Positions 1 to 7,207 of a stretch of 55,678 nucleotides of DNA are shown piece by piece (within the stretch, counting starts at the first letter, position 1; each line of letters opens with the position of its first letter). This stretch comes from Verrucomicrobiaceae bacterium. GTDB lineage: Bacteria; Verrucomicrobiota; Verrucomicrobiia; Verrucomicrobiales; Verrucomicrobiaceae. Made by a program: the position numbers and the translations under genes. The notes under the pieces were generated by a model. It was not told where the DNA came from. It did not search any database and saw nothing but the letters and a program-made list of their open reading frames with translations. The stretch covers positions 1-55,678 of the forward strand of contig JAEUHK010000109.1 in NCBI GenBank assembly GCA_016795465.1, in the 5' to 3' direction.

Positions 1-1
1 C

Positions 2-73
2 GTCTCCGTAGTTCAATGGATAGAACGAGGGTTTCCTAAACTCTAAATACAGGTTCGATTCCTGTCGGGGATA
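2..73 (+). tRNA. tRNA-Arg (anticodon CCU)
   Basis: The cloverleaf can be folded by hand. The acceptor stem pairs 2-8 with 66-72, with G-U pairs at the first and fourth positions. The D stem is 11-14/23-26, the anticodon stem 28-32/40-44 with a seven-base loop, and the T stem 49-53/61-65 with loop TTCGATT. The anticodon CCT at 35-37 reads AGG, a rare arginine codon in a GC-rich genome. The 3' CCA is not encoded. The discriminator A at 73 lies two bases from the stop codon of the convergent permease gene. Confidence 0.95.
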
Positions 74-74
74 C

Positions 75-872
75 TCACTGCGTGGCGAACTTCGTCAGCA
101 GGCCGCGCTTCCGGGTGAGGTTGAGAATCCAAAGGAAGAGCCAGCCCGCCAGCGCCATGAAGACGACGTTCAGCACGGCCGAATACCACAGGTAGTTCCA
201 GTTCATCGAGCCGGTCTTCATCACCTCGCGCATGCCTTCGAAGATGTAAGTCGGTGGAAAGCACCACGCGATAGGCTGCGACCACGCGGGCATGTCCTCC
301 ACATTGTAAAACACCGCCACCACTGGCTGGAAGAAGAACGGGATGGCCCAGGCGAGCGATTCTGCCGCCTGTCCCCAGCGCAGAATAAGGGCAGTGGAGA
401 TCATCCCGAGGGACCAGCCGAAGAGCATCAAGTTCAGGAAAAACGGAATCAGCCACCAACTGAGCTGGAAGACATTGAACGAGTAACCGAACCACGAGAT
501 CAGGCTGAGCACAATGGCCGTCACCGCGATGCGCAGCAGCCCCACGATGAAGGTGGCGCTCACATACTCAATCGTCCTCACCGGGGCCACGAAGATGTTC
601 AGCAGATTCCGCGTCCACACATCCTCCAAAAACGAGATCGCCACTCCCTGCTGCGCCCGAAACATGATGTCCCACAGGATCATGCCGCCGAGGAAGAAGA
701 GCACATAACTGCCGAATTCGGGATTCGTGTTCTTCTGGATAAAGACCGTGACATTCCCCCACACCACGAGATCGACCACGGGCCAGAAGACAAGCTCCAC
801 CATGCGCATCGGCGTGCGGGTGTAGAGAAAAAGGTAGCGCAGGACGAGGGCGCTGATGGTGTTGAAGTTCAT
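75..872 (-). CDS. ABC-2 type transporter permease
   Basis: A 265-residue protein with about six hydrophobic segments separated by short loops, the size and pattern of ABC-2 (polysaccharide/drug/lipid exporter) permeases. It would form the inner-membrane channel for the ATPase encoded just upstream. Its start codon overlaps that gene's stop by four bases (ATGA), so the two are probably translationally coupled and work as one exporter. The N-terminal segment is basic and short, followed by a hydrophobic stretch near residues 25-45, as in this family. The substrate cannot be read from the sequence. The stop codon faces the 3' end of tRNA-Arg with one spacer base. Confidence 0.85.
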   Translation of the reverse strand: MNFNTISALVLRYLFLYTRTPMRMVELVFWPVVDLVVWGNVTVFIQKNTNPEFGSYVLFFLGGMILWDIMFRAQQGVAISFLEDVWTRNLLNIFVAPVRTIEYVSATFIVGLLRIAVTAIVLSLISWFGYSFNVFQLSWWLIPFFLNLMLFGWSLGMISTALILRWGQAAESLAWAIPFFFQPVVAVFYNVEDMPAWSQPIAWCFPPTYIFEGMREVMKTGSMNWNYLWYSAVLNVVFMALAGWLFLWILNLTRKRGLLTKFATQ

Positions 873-1645
873 GGCTGTGCCTCCTTTTCAGGCTCGTCGA
901 TGATCTCGCCATCACGGGCGATTTTGATGAAGACGTCTTCCAGCGAGTTGGTGGAGGAGCGGGCGAGGAGCTCGGCGGGAGTGCCTTGGCAGACGATCTT
1001 GCCTTTGTGGAGGAAGATGACGCGGTCGCAGACTTCCTCAATGTCGCGCATGTTGTGCGAGGTGTAGAGGATGCCGATGTTGCGCTCCCGCTGCACCTTG
1101 CGGACGACTTTGCGCACCTTGTCGGCAATGTCGGGATCGAGCGAGGCGGTGGGCTCATCGAGCATGAGGAGCTCGGGGTCGTTTAGGAAGGCCTTCACGA
1201 GGTTCACGCGGGTGGATTCGCCCGCGGAGAGCTGGCCGGTGACGCGTTTCGCGAGGTGGGAGATTTCGAGCAGCTCCATCAGCTCGGCGATTTTCTTCTT
1301 CGGATCACGCACGCCGTAGATCTTGGCAAAGACGAGGAGGTTCTGGCCGACGAGGAGATTGCCAGGCAGGGCGGTGTAGGCAGAGGAGAAGTTCGCGCGT
1401 TGCAGGATGGCGATGCGGTGCTGGTGCAGCGGAAGGCCAAAGGCAAACAAATCACCACCGGTGGGAAGCGTGAGGCCGAGGAGGCAGTTCATCGCCGTCG
1501 TTTTGCCGGCTCCGTTGGCCCCGAGCAGGCCCAAGACCTCGCCACGATGTAGTTGAAAGGAAAAACGATCGAGCGCCTTCACGCCATCGAACTCGCGGGT
1601 GAGTTCGCGGGCTTCGAGGATGATTTCACGGCTGTCTTCAGGCAT
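869..1645 (-). CDS. ABC transporter ATP-binding protein (ABC-2 exporter)
   Basis: A 258-residue nucleotide-binding domain of an ABC exporter. Walker A is GANGAGKTT at about residues 42-50 and Walker B is LLMLDEP at about 159-165. The signature loop reads LSAGESTR at about 139-146 in place of the usual LSGGQ, a variant tolerated in exporter-type ATPases. The length and the A-loop aromatic (Phe19, EFDGVKAL) fit the family. The downstream permease overlaps by four bases, so the pair should assemble at the inner membrane as a 2+2 exporter. The cargo is unknown. The gene starts about 50 bp downstream of an unrelated small gene on the same strand and probably has its own promoter. Confidence 0.9.
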   Translation of the reverse strand: MPEDSREIILEARELTREFDGVKALDRFSFQLHRGEVLGLLGANGAGKTTAMNCLLGLTLPTGGDLFAFGLPLHQHRIAILQRANFSSAYTALPGNLLVGQNLLVFAKIYGVRDPKKKIAELMELLEISHLAKRVTGQLSAGESTRVNLVKAFLNDPELLMLDEPTASLDPDIADKVRKVVRKVQRERNIGILYTSHNMRDIEEVCDRVIFLHKGKIVCQGTPAELLARSSTNSLEDVFIKIARDGEIIDEPEKEAQP

Positions 1646-1696
1646 GCGCGGCGATAGTGGAGCCTGCGCGAGGTTTCAAGTAGCTGTCGAATGACC

Positions 1697-2194
1697 TCAA
1701 TGAATCTCGATGGAACGTCCAGCCGCGGCCTCCATGACCTGATGAAGCTGGAATGTCTGCCAGGCACCCAGCTTCTGCCCCATTTGGGCGGACAAATAGA
1801 GGCCAGCGGCGGCGGCGAGCATGGCTGCAAAGAGCCACAAGCCCCATGGCGTGTCCCCGATGCAAAGCTGGCAGGCTCCCAGGATGCCCGAAAAGAGGCC
1901 GATAGAGCCGACGATGAGGTAACCGTAGAGAAAGGATGCCCACATGTTGGTCCCTGGGCCATACGTTCCGGTCAACCGGGTCTCGCCATCCTCGGGATCG
2001 AGGCTGATCTGCAACTGCGGTGACCAGTAGTGCTGCTCCGCCTCCGGCACGCGAAGGCTCAGGTAGCTGGGAAAGCTCTTCACATCGAATTTCTCGCCCG
2101 CCTTCCTCAAGGCGGCGGTGAGGCGCTCACGCACGTCATCGACACTGCCGGGGAGGCAGATGGAAAAGCGGGGACGTAGGCGGAAGCTGCTCAT
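1697..2194 (-). CDS. Hypothetical inner-membrane protein
   Basis: A 165-residue protein I do not recognise. The first ~90 residues look soluble and mixed alpha/beta. Two hydrophobic segments follow, at roughly residues 88-110 and 115-135, and a short C-terminal tail. This suggests a cytoplasmic domain anchored by a helical hairpin. It lies between the ABC exporter pair and a secreted-protein pair on the same strand with gaps of about 50-65 bp. Co-transcription is possible, but no functional link is visible. Confidence 0.65.
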   Translation of the reverse strand: MSSFRLRPRFSICLPGSVDDVRERLTAALRKAGEKFDVKSFPSYLSLRVPEAEQHYWSPQLQISLDPEDGETRLTGTYGPGTNMWASFLYGYLIVGSIGLFSGILGACQLCIGDTPWGLWLFAAMLAAAAGLYLSAQMGQKLGAWQTFQLHQVMEAAAGRSIEIH

Positions 2195-2259
2195 GAGAAG
2201 GTCGAATTTCCCATGAATTGTGCCAGAACCGTGATCTGGCCGTCAATAGCGACGATGGC

Positions 2260-2730
2260 TCAACGGTAACCGTAGGCCAGTGCCCACATGACAGCGGCTT
2301 CCTTCTTCGACTTCAGCGAGAAGACGATTTTGTAGGTGCCGGTCTTCTGCGGGTTCACGCGAATGCTCAGGGCGTGGTTGCCAGGCTTGGTGTCGAGCTG
2401 GATGGCATTGCCCTTTTCGTCGTAAACTTTGAGGTCGAGCTCCACATCGTCGTTCACGGAACCTAGCCAGAAGGCGTATTCGTTTCCTTTGAAGAGCTGG
2501 TGGGAGATCATGAGCTTCTGGCCGCTCTTCACCTCGCCGTTCCAGTAATCCTCGCGGACGATGAAGCCCTGCTCCACGAAGGGGGTGGCGGCCTCCATGG
2601 TGTAATCGTGGCTCTCATCGACGGTGGCGAGAGCGGGAACCGGCGCGAGGGCGAGCGAGAGGCAGGCCAGCGCGGAGAGGAAGGTATGTCGTGTCATCTT
2701 CATCGGATGTGGGACCTTGGGATGATTCAC
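2260..2730 (-). CDS. Hypothetical secreted protein
   Basis: A 156-residue protein with an N-terminal signal peptide (MKMTRHTFLSALACLSLALA region, cleavage probably after ALA). The mature part is rich in beta strands and aromatics, and resembles a small beta-sandwich that binds a ligand or partner in the periplasm. Its first possible start (2730) overlaps the stop of the upstream gene by four bases. A second Met at 2703 gives a more standard signal peptide. I cannot assign a family. The overlap implies it is made together with the neighbouring secreted protein. Confidence 0.65.
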   Translation of the reverse strand: MNHPKVPHPMKMTRHTFLSALACLSLALAPVPALATVDESHDYTMEAATPFVEQGFIVREDYWNGEVKSGQKLMISHQLFKGNEYAFWLGSVNDDVELDLKVYDEKGNAIQLDTKPGNHALSIRVNPQKTGTYKIVFSLKSKKEAAVMWALAYGYR

Positions 2731-3554
2731 TTCTTGGCAAGGATGTCTGCAAGAAGGGTCTCGCAGGTCTTGCTGATGTCAGTGACGGCGTCCTTCGAGA
2801 AGCCATCGACCGCGCCCTCCATCTTTTCCAGCACGCCGCCGAGGCCTTTGCGGATGGCACGGAGCAGATCATGCTCCTGGGCGTTCTTGGGCATTTTGCC
2901 CAGTGCATTTAGGAAGTGCTCCACGAGCATCGGCTGGTTCAGCAACTCGGCGCGGTCGGCGGAGAAATTCTTTCCAACGATGGAGGTCACGGAGGCCGTG
3001 CCGCGGAGCCAGCCGCCGAGGCTCACGCATTGGGAGAGATCGATGTCCTTCATCTCCTCCATGGTGTCTTTCACGGTCTTCTGGGTCTGGTCGAACTCCT
3101 TGCGGATGGACTTCCAGTCATTCTTGTCGGCGGCGTCGAGGATGGCCTGCGCATGCGGGCGCACAGCTTTCGTGAGACCGAGAGCGGTGGCGATTGAGAT
3201 GACATCTTTCCCAGCGTCTTTGACGGCTTCCTTGTCCTCCGCCTGAACGGCGACGAAGCCTTCGGCTACGACGTGACCGAAAAGCAGGGCCAGCTTCGTG
3301 CGGTCGCTGGTGTTCGGGACTTCGAGTTCGCGAATCTCGTGCTTCCAATTGGGCTCGCCGAGCTTGTCGAGCACCGAGAAAACCTCGCTCGGCACAGGCA
3401 CCACCACGTCATCGACGACCTGGCCAGGGAAGGCCAGGGGATCAAACTCCTGCACACCCGTGGTGCCCTGGGGGGCGGCGACAGCGCTGGAAATCATGAA
3501 CGCGCCCGCCACGAATGAGGCGAGCCGGAAGAAAGGGGGGAGCGAAGGTGTCAT
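2727..3554 (-). CDS. Hypothetical secreted helical protein
   Basis: A 275-residue protein with a signal peptide of about 26 residues (hydrophobic core LASFVAGAFMISSAVA, then AAP). The mature chain is mostly helical, with charged amphipathic stretches, several Lys/Asp/Glu-rich turns and only a couple of cysteines. There are no catalytic motifs or membrane segments. It is the first gene of a two-gene set with the 156-residue secreted protein, joined by an ATGA overlap. The pair may form a periplasmic complex, which is inference from gene order only. Function unknown. Confidence 0.65.
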   Translation of the reverse strand: MTPSLPPFFRLASFVAGAFMISSAVAAPQGTTGVQEFDPLAFPGQVVDDVVVPVPSEVFSVLDKLGEPNWKHEIRELEVPNTSDRTKLALLFGHVVAEGFVAVQAEDKEAVKDAGKDVISIATALGLTKAVRPHAQAILDAADKNDWKSIRKEFDQTQKTVKDTMEEMKDIDLSQCVSLGGWLRGTASVTSIVGKNFSADRAELLNQPMLVEHFLNALGKMPKNAQEHDLLRAIRKGLGGVLEKMEGAVDGFSKDAVTDISKTCETLLADILAKK

Positions 3555-3635
3555 GGCGTCGGATTCGGACGAGGTGAATCAAGCCGCATTCAAAGGGTGC
3601 CGCAACTGGTTTGACCATGCGCCGCTTGCCTGCTT

Positions 3636-4448
3636 TCAGGCCAAAAATTCGACCGCAGGAGCGGCACCGCTTTTGACAAAGCCGAGCACGGCGAGCTTTC
3701 CTGTCAGCGGATGCCTGGCAGTGCTGGTCACGACACCGATTTCACGGCCGCCGGAATCATGAAGCGGGCTTCCGACGGCGATTTTGTGGTCTGTTTCCCA
3801 TGCCTGGAGCTGGCGGGGCATCTTGCCGGTGGTTTTGATGCGCGAGAGGATCTCCTGGCCGATGTAGCAGCCTTTGGCGAAATCCATCGCCCGCTCTTCG
3901 AGTCCCGCCTCGGGCGGGAAAGTATCGCCGCCGAGTTCGTTCGGCCATCGGGGCACCTTTTGGAGGATGCGGAGTGTTTCGACTTCTTCGAGGCTCAAAA
4001 CGGGCAGGGAAGGCTGAAAGCTCTCACCAGCCGGAATCCACACATCGATTCCGGGAAGGCCAAAACGCAGGCTTTGGAGACCGTCACCGGCTTGAGGACC
4101 GAAAACATGCCAGAGCTGCCAGTCGTCCGTCACGTCTGTGAGCTCGGCATCATCGGCCACGATGTATTTCTCCAAACGCATGCCTAGGGTCTCGCGGAGA
4201 TCCGCCTCGGCATCGAGCCAGAGCGAACCTTCGCGAGCGTGAATCATCACATCGCCCGCGATACGGCCCTTCACATCGGTGACGCAGGCGTAGATGGTGT
4301 GGCGGTCATTGGCACGGCGCACATCGTTGGTCACCTGGCCGTTCAGGTAGCGCACGCGGTCACCGCCAGCGAGTTTCCACTTGGCTCGAGTGGAGAGATT
4401 CACGGCCGCGCCGTGCGCGAGGAGGTTTTGGTAGGTTTCAGCCTGCAT
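3636..4448 (-). CDS. ygfZ: YgfZ/GcvT-family folate-binding Fe-S repair protein
   Basis: A 270-residue protein of the YgfZ (IBA57-like) family. In other bacteria these proteins use tetrahydrofolate in the assembly or repair of certain Fe-S enzymes and affect tRNA modification. The hallmark motif KGCYIGQE is present at about residues 192-199, followed by the conserved basic stretch ILSRIKTTGKMPRQL. The N-terminal GcvT-like half includes the R-x-x-Y-L-N-G-Q-V-T-N-D segment near residues 31-42. I chose Met at 4448. The reading frame continues far upstream, but that part is antisense to the permease gene and has no family similarity. The window also has a SufU/SufS pair, which would supply Fe-S clusters. 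Confidence 0.9.
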   Translation of the reverse strand: MQAETYQNLLAHGAAVNLSTRAKWKLAGGDRVRYLNGQVTNDVRRANDRHTIYACVTDVKGRIAGDVMIHAREGSLWLDAEADLRETLGMRLEKYIVADDAELTDVTDDWQLWHVFGPQAGDGLQSLRFGLPGIDVWIPAGESFQPSLPVLSLEEVETLRILQKVPRWPNELGGDTFPPEAGLEERAMDFAKGCYIGQEILSRIKTTGKMPRQLQAWETDHKIAVGSPLHDSGGREIGVVTSTARHPLTGKLAVLGFVKSGAAPAVEFLA

Positions 4449-4532
4449 GCGGGCGTGTATTGAGCACGAACAACTCGCATCGCAAGCCGTGGAAACTTGC
4501 GCCGTGCGTCTTCTTCGCGGAAAGTCAGGCTC

Positions 4533-5729
4533 ATGAGTGAATTTGGCGACACACCGGAAAGGCATGTGGACTGGGGAAGCCGCGGCTCGCAGGTCGTGGT
4601 GACGCTGGCGAGCCTCTTCATCGTCCTCGCGGGCATGAAACTGGCCGCGAATCTTCTGCTTCCCATCGTGTATGCCTTCTTCCTCGCCGTGCTGAGCTAT
4701 CCGCTGGCCCGCTGGCTGCATCGCCACCGGTTTCCGATGCCGGTGGCACTCGGCGTGACGATGTTTGTGAACCTCGCCGTGGTCGCCGGACTGGTGACCA
4801 TCGGCGTGCGCTTGATCGTGAGCTTTGCGGGTGACCTGCCGCGTTACGCCCGCGGACTCAACAGGCAACTCGGGGACATGGCGCTCTGGCTGGAGGGCAA
4901 AGGAGCCACCGGAATGAAGGCCGAGGTGGACCGGCTTTTTGATTGGAACACGGTGGTGGAATGGAGCACGCAGGAAAAGGTGATGAGCAGCCTCGGTGCG
5001 GCGTTGGGCAGCACCTTCGGAGCGGTGAGCACGGTTTTCGTGGGGCTCGTCATGATCCTGCTCATCATGATGTTTGTCCTTATGGAGGCGCATGGCACGC
5101 ACACGCGTTTGCAGGCCGTGAAACTCTCCGGCGGTCCGGATTTCTCCGGCTTGATGCGTTCCGCCGATGACATTCAAAAATACCTCAGTGTGAAGACGCT
5201 CATCAGCGCCCTCACCGGCGTGATGGCGGGCATCTTGTGCTGGTTCTTCGATCTCCAGTATCCGCTGCTCTGGGCCATCCTTGCTTTCGTGTTCAACTTC
5301 ATCCCCGCGGTCGGCAGCACCGCTGCATCCATCCCGGCCATCGCCGAGGCTCTGGTGCAGCACGGGCCGGGCCACGCCGTCGTCGTGGCCATCGGCTACG
5401 GCGGCATCAATTTCTGTCTCGATAACTTTGTGCAGCCGCACCTCCTCGGAAATCGCTTCGGCATTTCGCCGCTCGTCGTCATCCTCTCCGTCATCTTTTG
5501 GGGCTGGCTTTGGGGCCCGCTTGGCATGTTCCTGGCCGTGCCGCTCACGATGGTGATGAAGGTCATCCTCGACAACACCGAAGAATTCCGCTGGCTGTCC
5601 GTGGCGATGGCGAAAAAGAAGGTGCGCCGCGGCGAGGTGGAGGTGGCGGGCTATGACCTGCATCTCAACGAAGGCGAGATCATCGGCAGTGGAGCGAGCA
5701 CGGAGACACCCGGACGGCGCGACACCTGA
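4533..5729 (+). CDS. AI-2E family transporter (PF01594-like permease)
   Basis: A 398-residue integral membrane protein with about eight hydrophobic segments: paired helices near the N terminus (residues 20-75), a longer soluble loop, then a C-terminal bundle. This matches the AI-2E/TqsA/PerM family. Members export diverse small molecules or act in ion homeostasis, and the family name does not prove autoinducer transport. I prefer the start at 4533 (MSEFGD) over 4497, because the intervening 12 residues are arginine-rich and sit just before a plausible ribosome site (AGG). The gene is divergent from ygfZ, with 84 bp for both promoters. Confidence 0.85.
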   Translation: MSEFGDTPERHVDWGSRGSQVVVTLASLFIVLAGMKLAANLLLPIVYAFFLAVLSYPLARWLHRHRFPMPVALGVTMFVNLAVVAGLVTIGVRLIVSFAGDLPRYARGLNRQLGDMALWLEGKGATGMKAEVDRLFDWNTVVEWSTQEKVMSSLGAALGSTFGAVSTVFVGLVMILLIMMFVLMEAHGTHTRLQAVKLSGGPDFSGLMRSADDIQKYLSVKTLISALTGVMAGILCWFFDLQYPLLWAILAFVFNFIPAVGSTAASIPAIAEALVQHGPGHAVVVAIGYGGINFCLDNFVQPHLLGNRFGISPLVVILSVIFWGWLWGPLGMFLAVPLTMVMKVILDNTEEFRWLSVAMAKKKVRRGEVEVAGYDLHLNEGEIIGSGASTETPGRRDT

Positions 5730-5911
5730 TTCAGACCTTCAAATGATCAACCTCCAAAGTGGTGCTGACGGCATGCACTCGGTCGATTGGCTACAGAATT
5801 TATGTCAAACCGTGGTCAGTGATGTCATTCGTTTGTCTCCCGTCTTGATGTTTTCCGATGAACCTGCAAGCATCGTGATGAGTTAACGAAAATCTCATCC
5901 GATTCATCGCC

Positions 5912-6733
5912 ATGAAGACCACCTCAAAACCAACAGCCATCGCCTCCCGTGTGCTGCTTGCCTTGGGAGCCACCGCCCTCCTCTCCTCGTGCTCCATGCC
6001 TCCTCGTCAGGCGTGGACGATGATCCAGCGTGACGGCCTTTTCAATTACTGGGCCTATGCCTCCGGTCATCAGCCGCACTTTGGCCGTCCAAGTCCTCCG
6101 CTTCAGCGTGCGTCCAGCCAGTCGCTGGCCTATCGTCCCTCGAACGTGCGCTACTTGCAGGATTGGAACACGCCGACCTCGCGCAATGTTTACGTCGGCC
6201 CGACCCGCTCCGTGGCTCCGCAGCCGCTGCCTCACTCGTCGAGCTCGCAGTTGTCCAGCAATCGCTACTACGCCCCGGTGACCAGCATCCCGGCACCGCG
6301 CCCGAAGGTAACCACCCGCTCGAAGTCGTCGTCGGTCGCCTCGCGCAAAGAACCAACGGTGAACATTCCGGTCGAACCGCCTTCGCCGAAGCCCTCAAGC
6401 AATGCTTCGTCCTCCGACAAGCCCGTCGCATCGGCTCCGAAGAAGGAACTGCCGTATGGCAGCGCCGTGGCAGGCCGCCCGAACATGGTCAACAGCCCTT
6501 ACGCGAACAAATCGCAGCTCGTCGATGTCGCTGGCATGTCACCGGGGCAGACCGTGAAGTGCCCGTATTCCGGCAAACTCTTCCGCGTGCCGCCGACGCA
6601 GCAGGCCGCGAACAAGGTCGAGTCGAAGCTCGAGGCTCCGGCTGAAAAATCGCCTCCCAAATCAGCTCCCGAAGCGGCTCCGAAATCGGAACCCAAGGCC
6701 GAGGACAAGCCCGCGGCTGACAAGAAGCCCTGA
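5912..6733 (+). CDS. Proline-rich lipoprotein with C-terminal CPYSGKLFRVP motif
   Basis: A 273-residue lipoprotein. The signal peptide ends in a lipobox (LLSSC, Cys at about 27), so it should be lipidated and membrane-anchored. The middle ~130 residues are low-complexity, rich in Pro, Ser, Arg and Lys, as expected for a flexible periplasmic linker. Near residues 195-225 there is a compact motif with SPYANKSQLVDV, then VKCPYSGKLFRVP. It looks like a small folded module. The tail is again Pro/Lys/Ala-rich. A strong hairpin with T-tract follows the stop. I do not know a function. Confidence 0.75.
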   Translation: MKTTSKPTAIASRVLLALGATALLSSCSMPPRQAWTMIQRDGLFNYWAYASGHQPHFGRPSPPLQRASSQSLAYRPSNVRYLQDWNTPTSRNVYVGPTRSVAPQPLPHSSSSQLSSNRYYAPVTSIPAPRPKVTTRSKSSSVASRKEPTVNIPVEPPSPKPSSNASSSDKPVASAPKKELPYGSAVAGRPNMVNSPYANKSQLVDVAGMSPGQTVKCPYSGKLFRVPPTQQAANKVESKLEAPAEKSPPKSAPEAAPKSEPKAEDKPAADKKP

Positions 6734-6751
6734 TCAGCATCGTTTACTGAA

Positions 6752-6785
6752 GCGCGCGGCCTCAACAGCCGCGCGTTTTGTTTTT
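6752..6785 (+). terminator. Rho-independent terminator after the lipoprotein gene
   Basis: An eight-base GC stem (CGCGCGGC at 6753-6760, GCCGCGCG at 6768-6775) with a seven-base loop is followed by TTTTGTTTTT. It ends five bases before the ATG of the next gene on the same strand. Confidence 0.85.
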
Positions 6786-6790
6786 CCACT

Positions 6791-7183
6791 ATGACCAATC
6801 CCATCGTTTCCTATCCGAAGCTGCCCGGCACGCCGGTCTCGCATCTGCCTTTCAGTCCTTGCGTAGTTGTCGGTGATCTCATCTTCGTCTCGGGCCAGGC
6901 CTCCGTGGATCTGGAGGGCAAGATCGTGAGCGATACCTTTGAGGGCGAGTTCCGTCGCTCGGTGGAAAATGTGCGCCGCGTGCTCGAAGCCGCGGGCAGT
7001 GACCTCGCTCATGTCGTGCAGACGAGGAACTTCGTCCGCGATGCGGAGGACCTGCCGCTCTACAACCAGCTCTACCGCGAGTATTTCCCAGAACCCCGCC
7101 CCGCTCGCACGACGATCACGAACTGCCTGCCGCCCTCGCTTCGCTATGAAATCGAGGTCGTGGCGGTGCGTCGCGTTTCGTAA
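6791..7183 (+). CDS. RidA/YER057c/UK114 family protein
   Basis: A 130-residue protein covering the whole RidA fold. RidA proteins form trimers in the cytosol and hydrolyse reactive enamine/imine intermediates from PLP enzymes. Recognisable features are DLIFVSGQAS near residues 29-38, the VENVRRVLEAAGS helix, and the catalytic-arginine segment PARTTITNCLP near residues 103-113. The E-I-E-V-V-A strand closes the protein. No other in-frame Met precedes the conserved strand, so the start must be 6791. That leaves only five bases after the preceding terminator-like hairpin, so its promoter must lie inside or upstream of the lipoprotein gene. Confidence 0.92.
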   Translation: MTNPIVSYPKLPGTPVSHLPFSPCVVVGDLIFVSGQASVDLEGKIVSDTFEGEFRRSVENVRRVLEAAGSDLAHVVQTRNFVRDAEDLPLYNQLYREYFPEPRPARTTITNCLPPSLRYEIEVVAVRRVS

Positions 7184-7207
7184 AGAGGACTGAAACCATC
7201 GCGGTGG

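Noticed and set aside
4449..5663. Upstream extension of the ygfZ frame
   Set aside because: It is antisense to the AI-2E permease gene and His/Arg-rich without family similarity; Met at 4448 begins the YgfZ fold.
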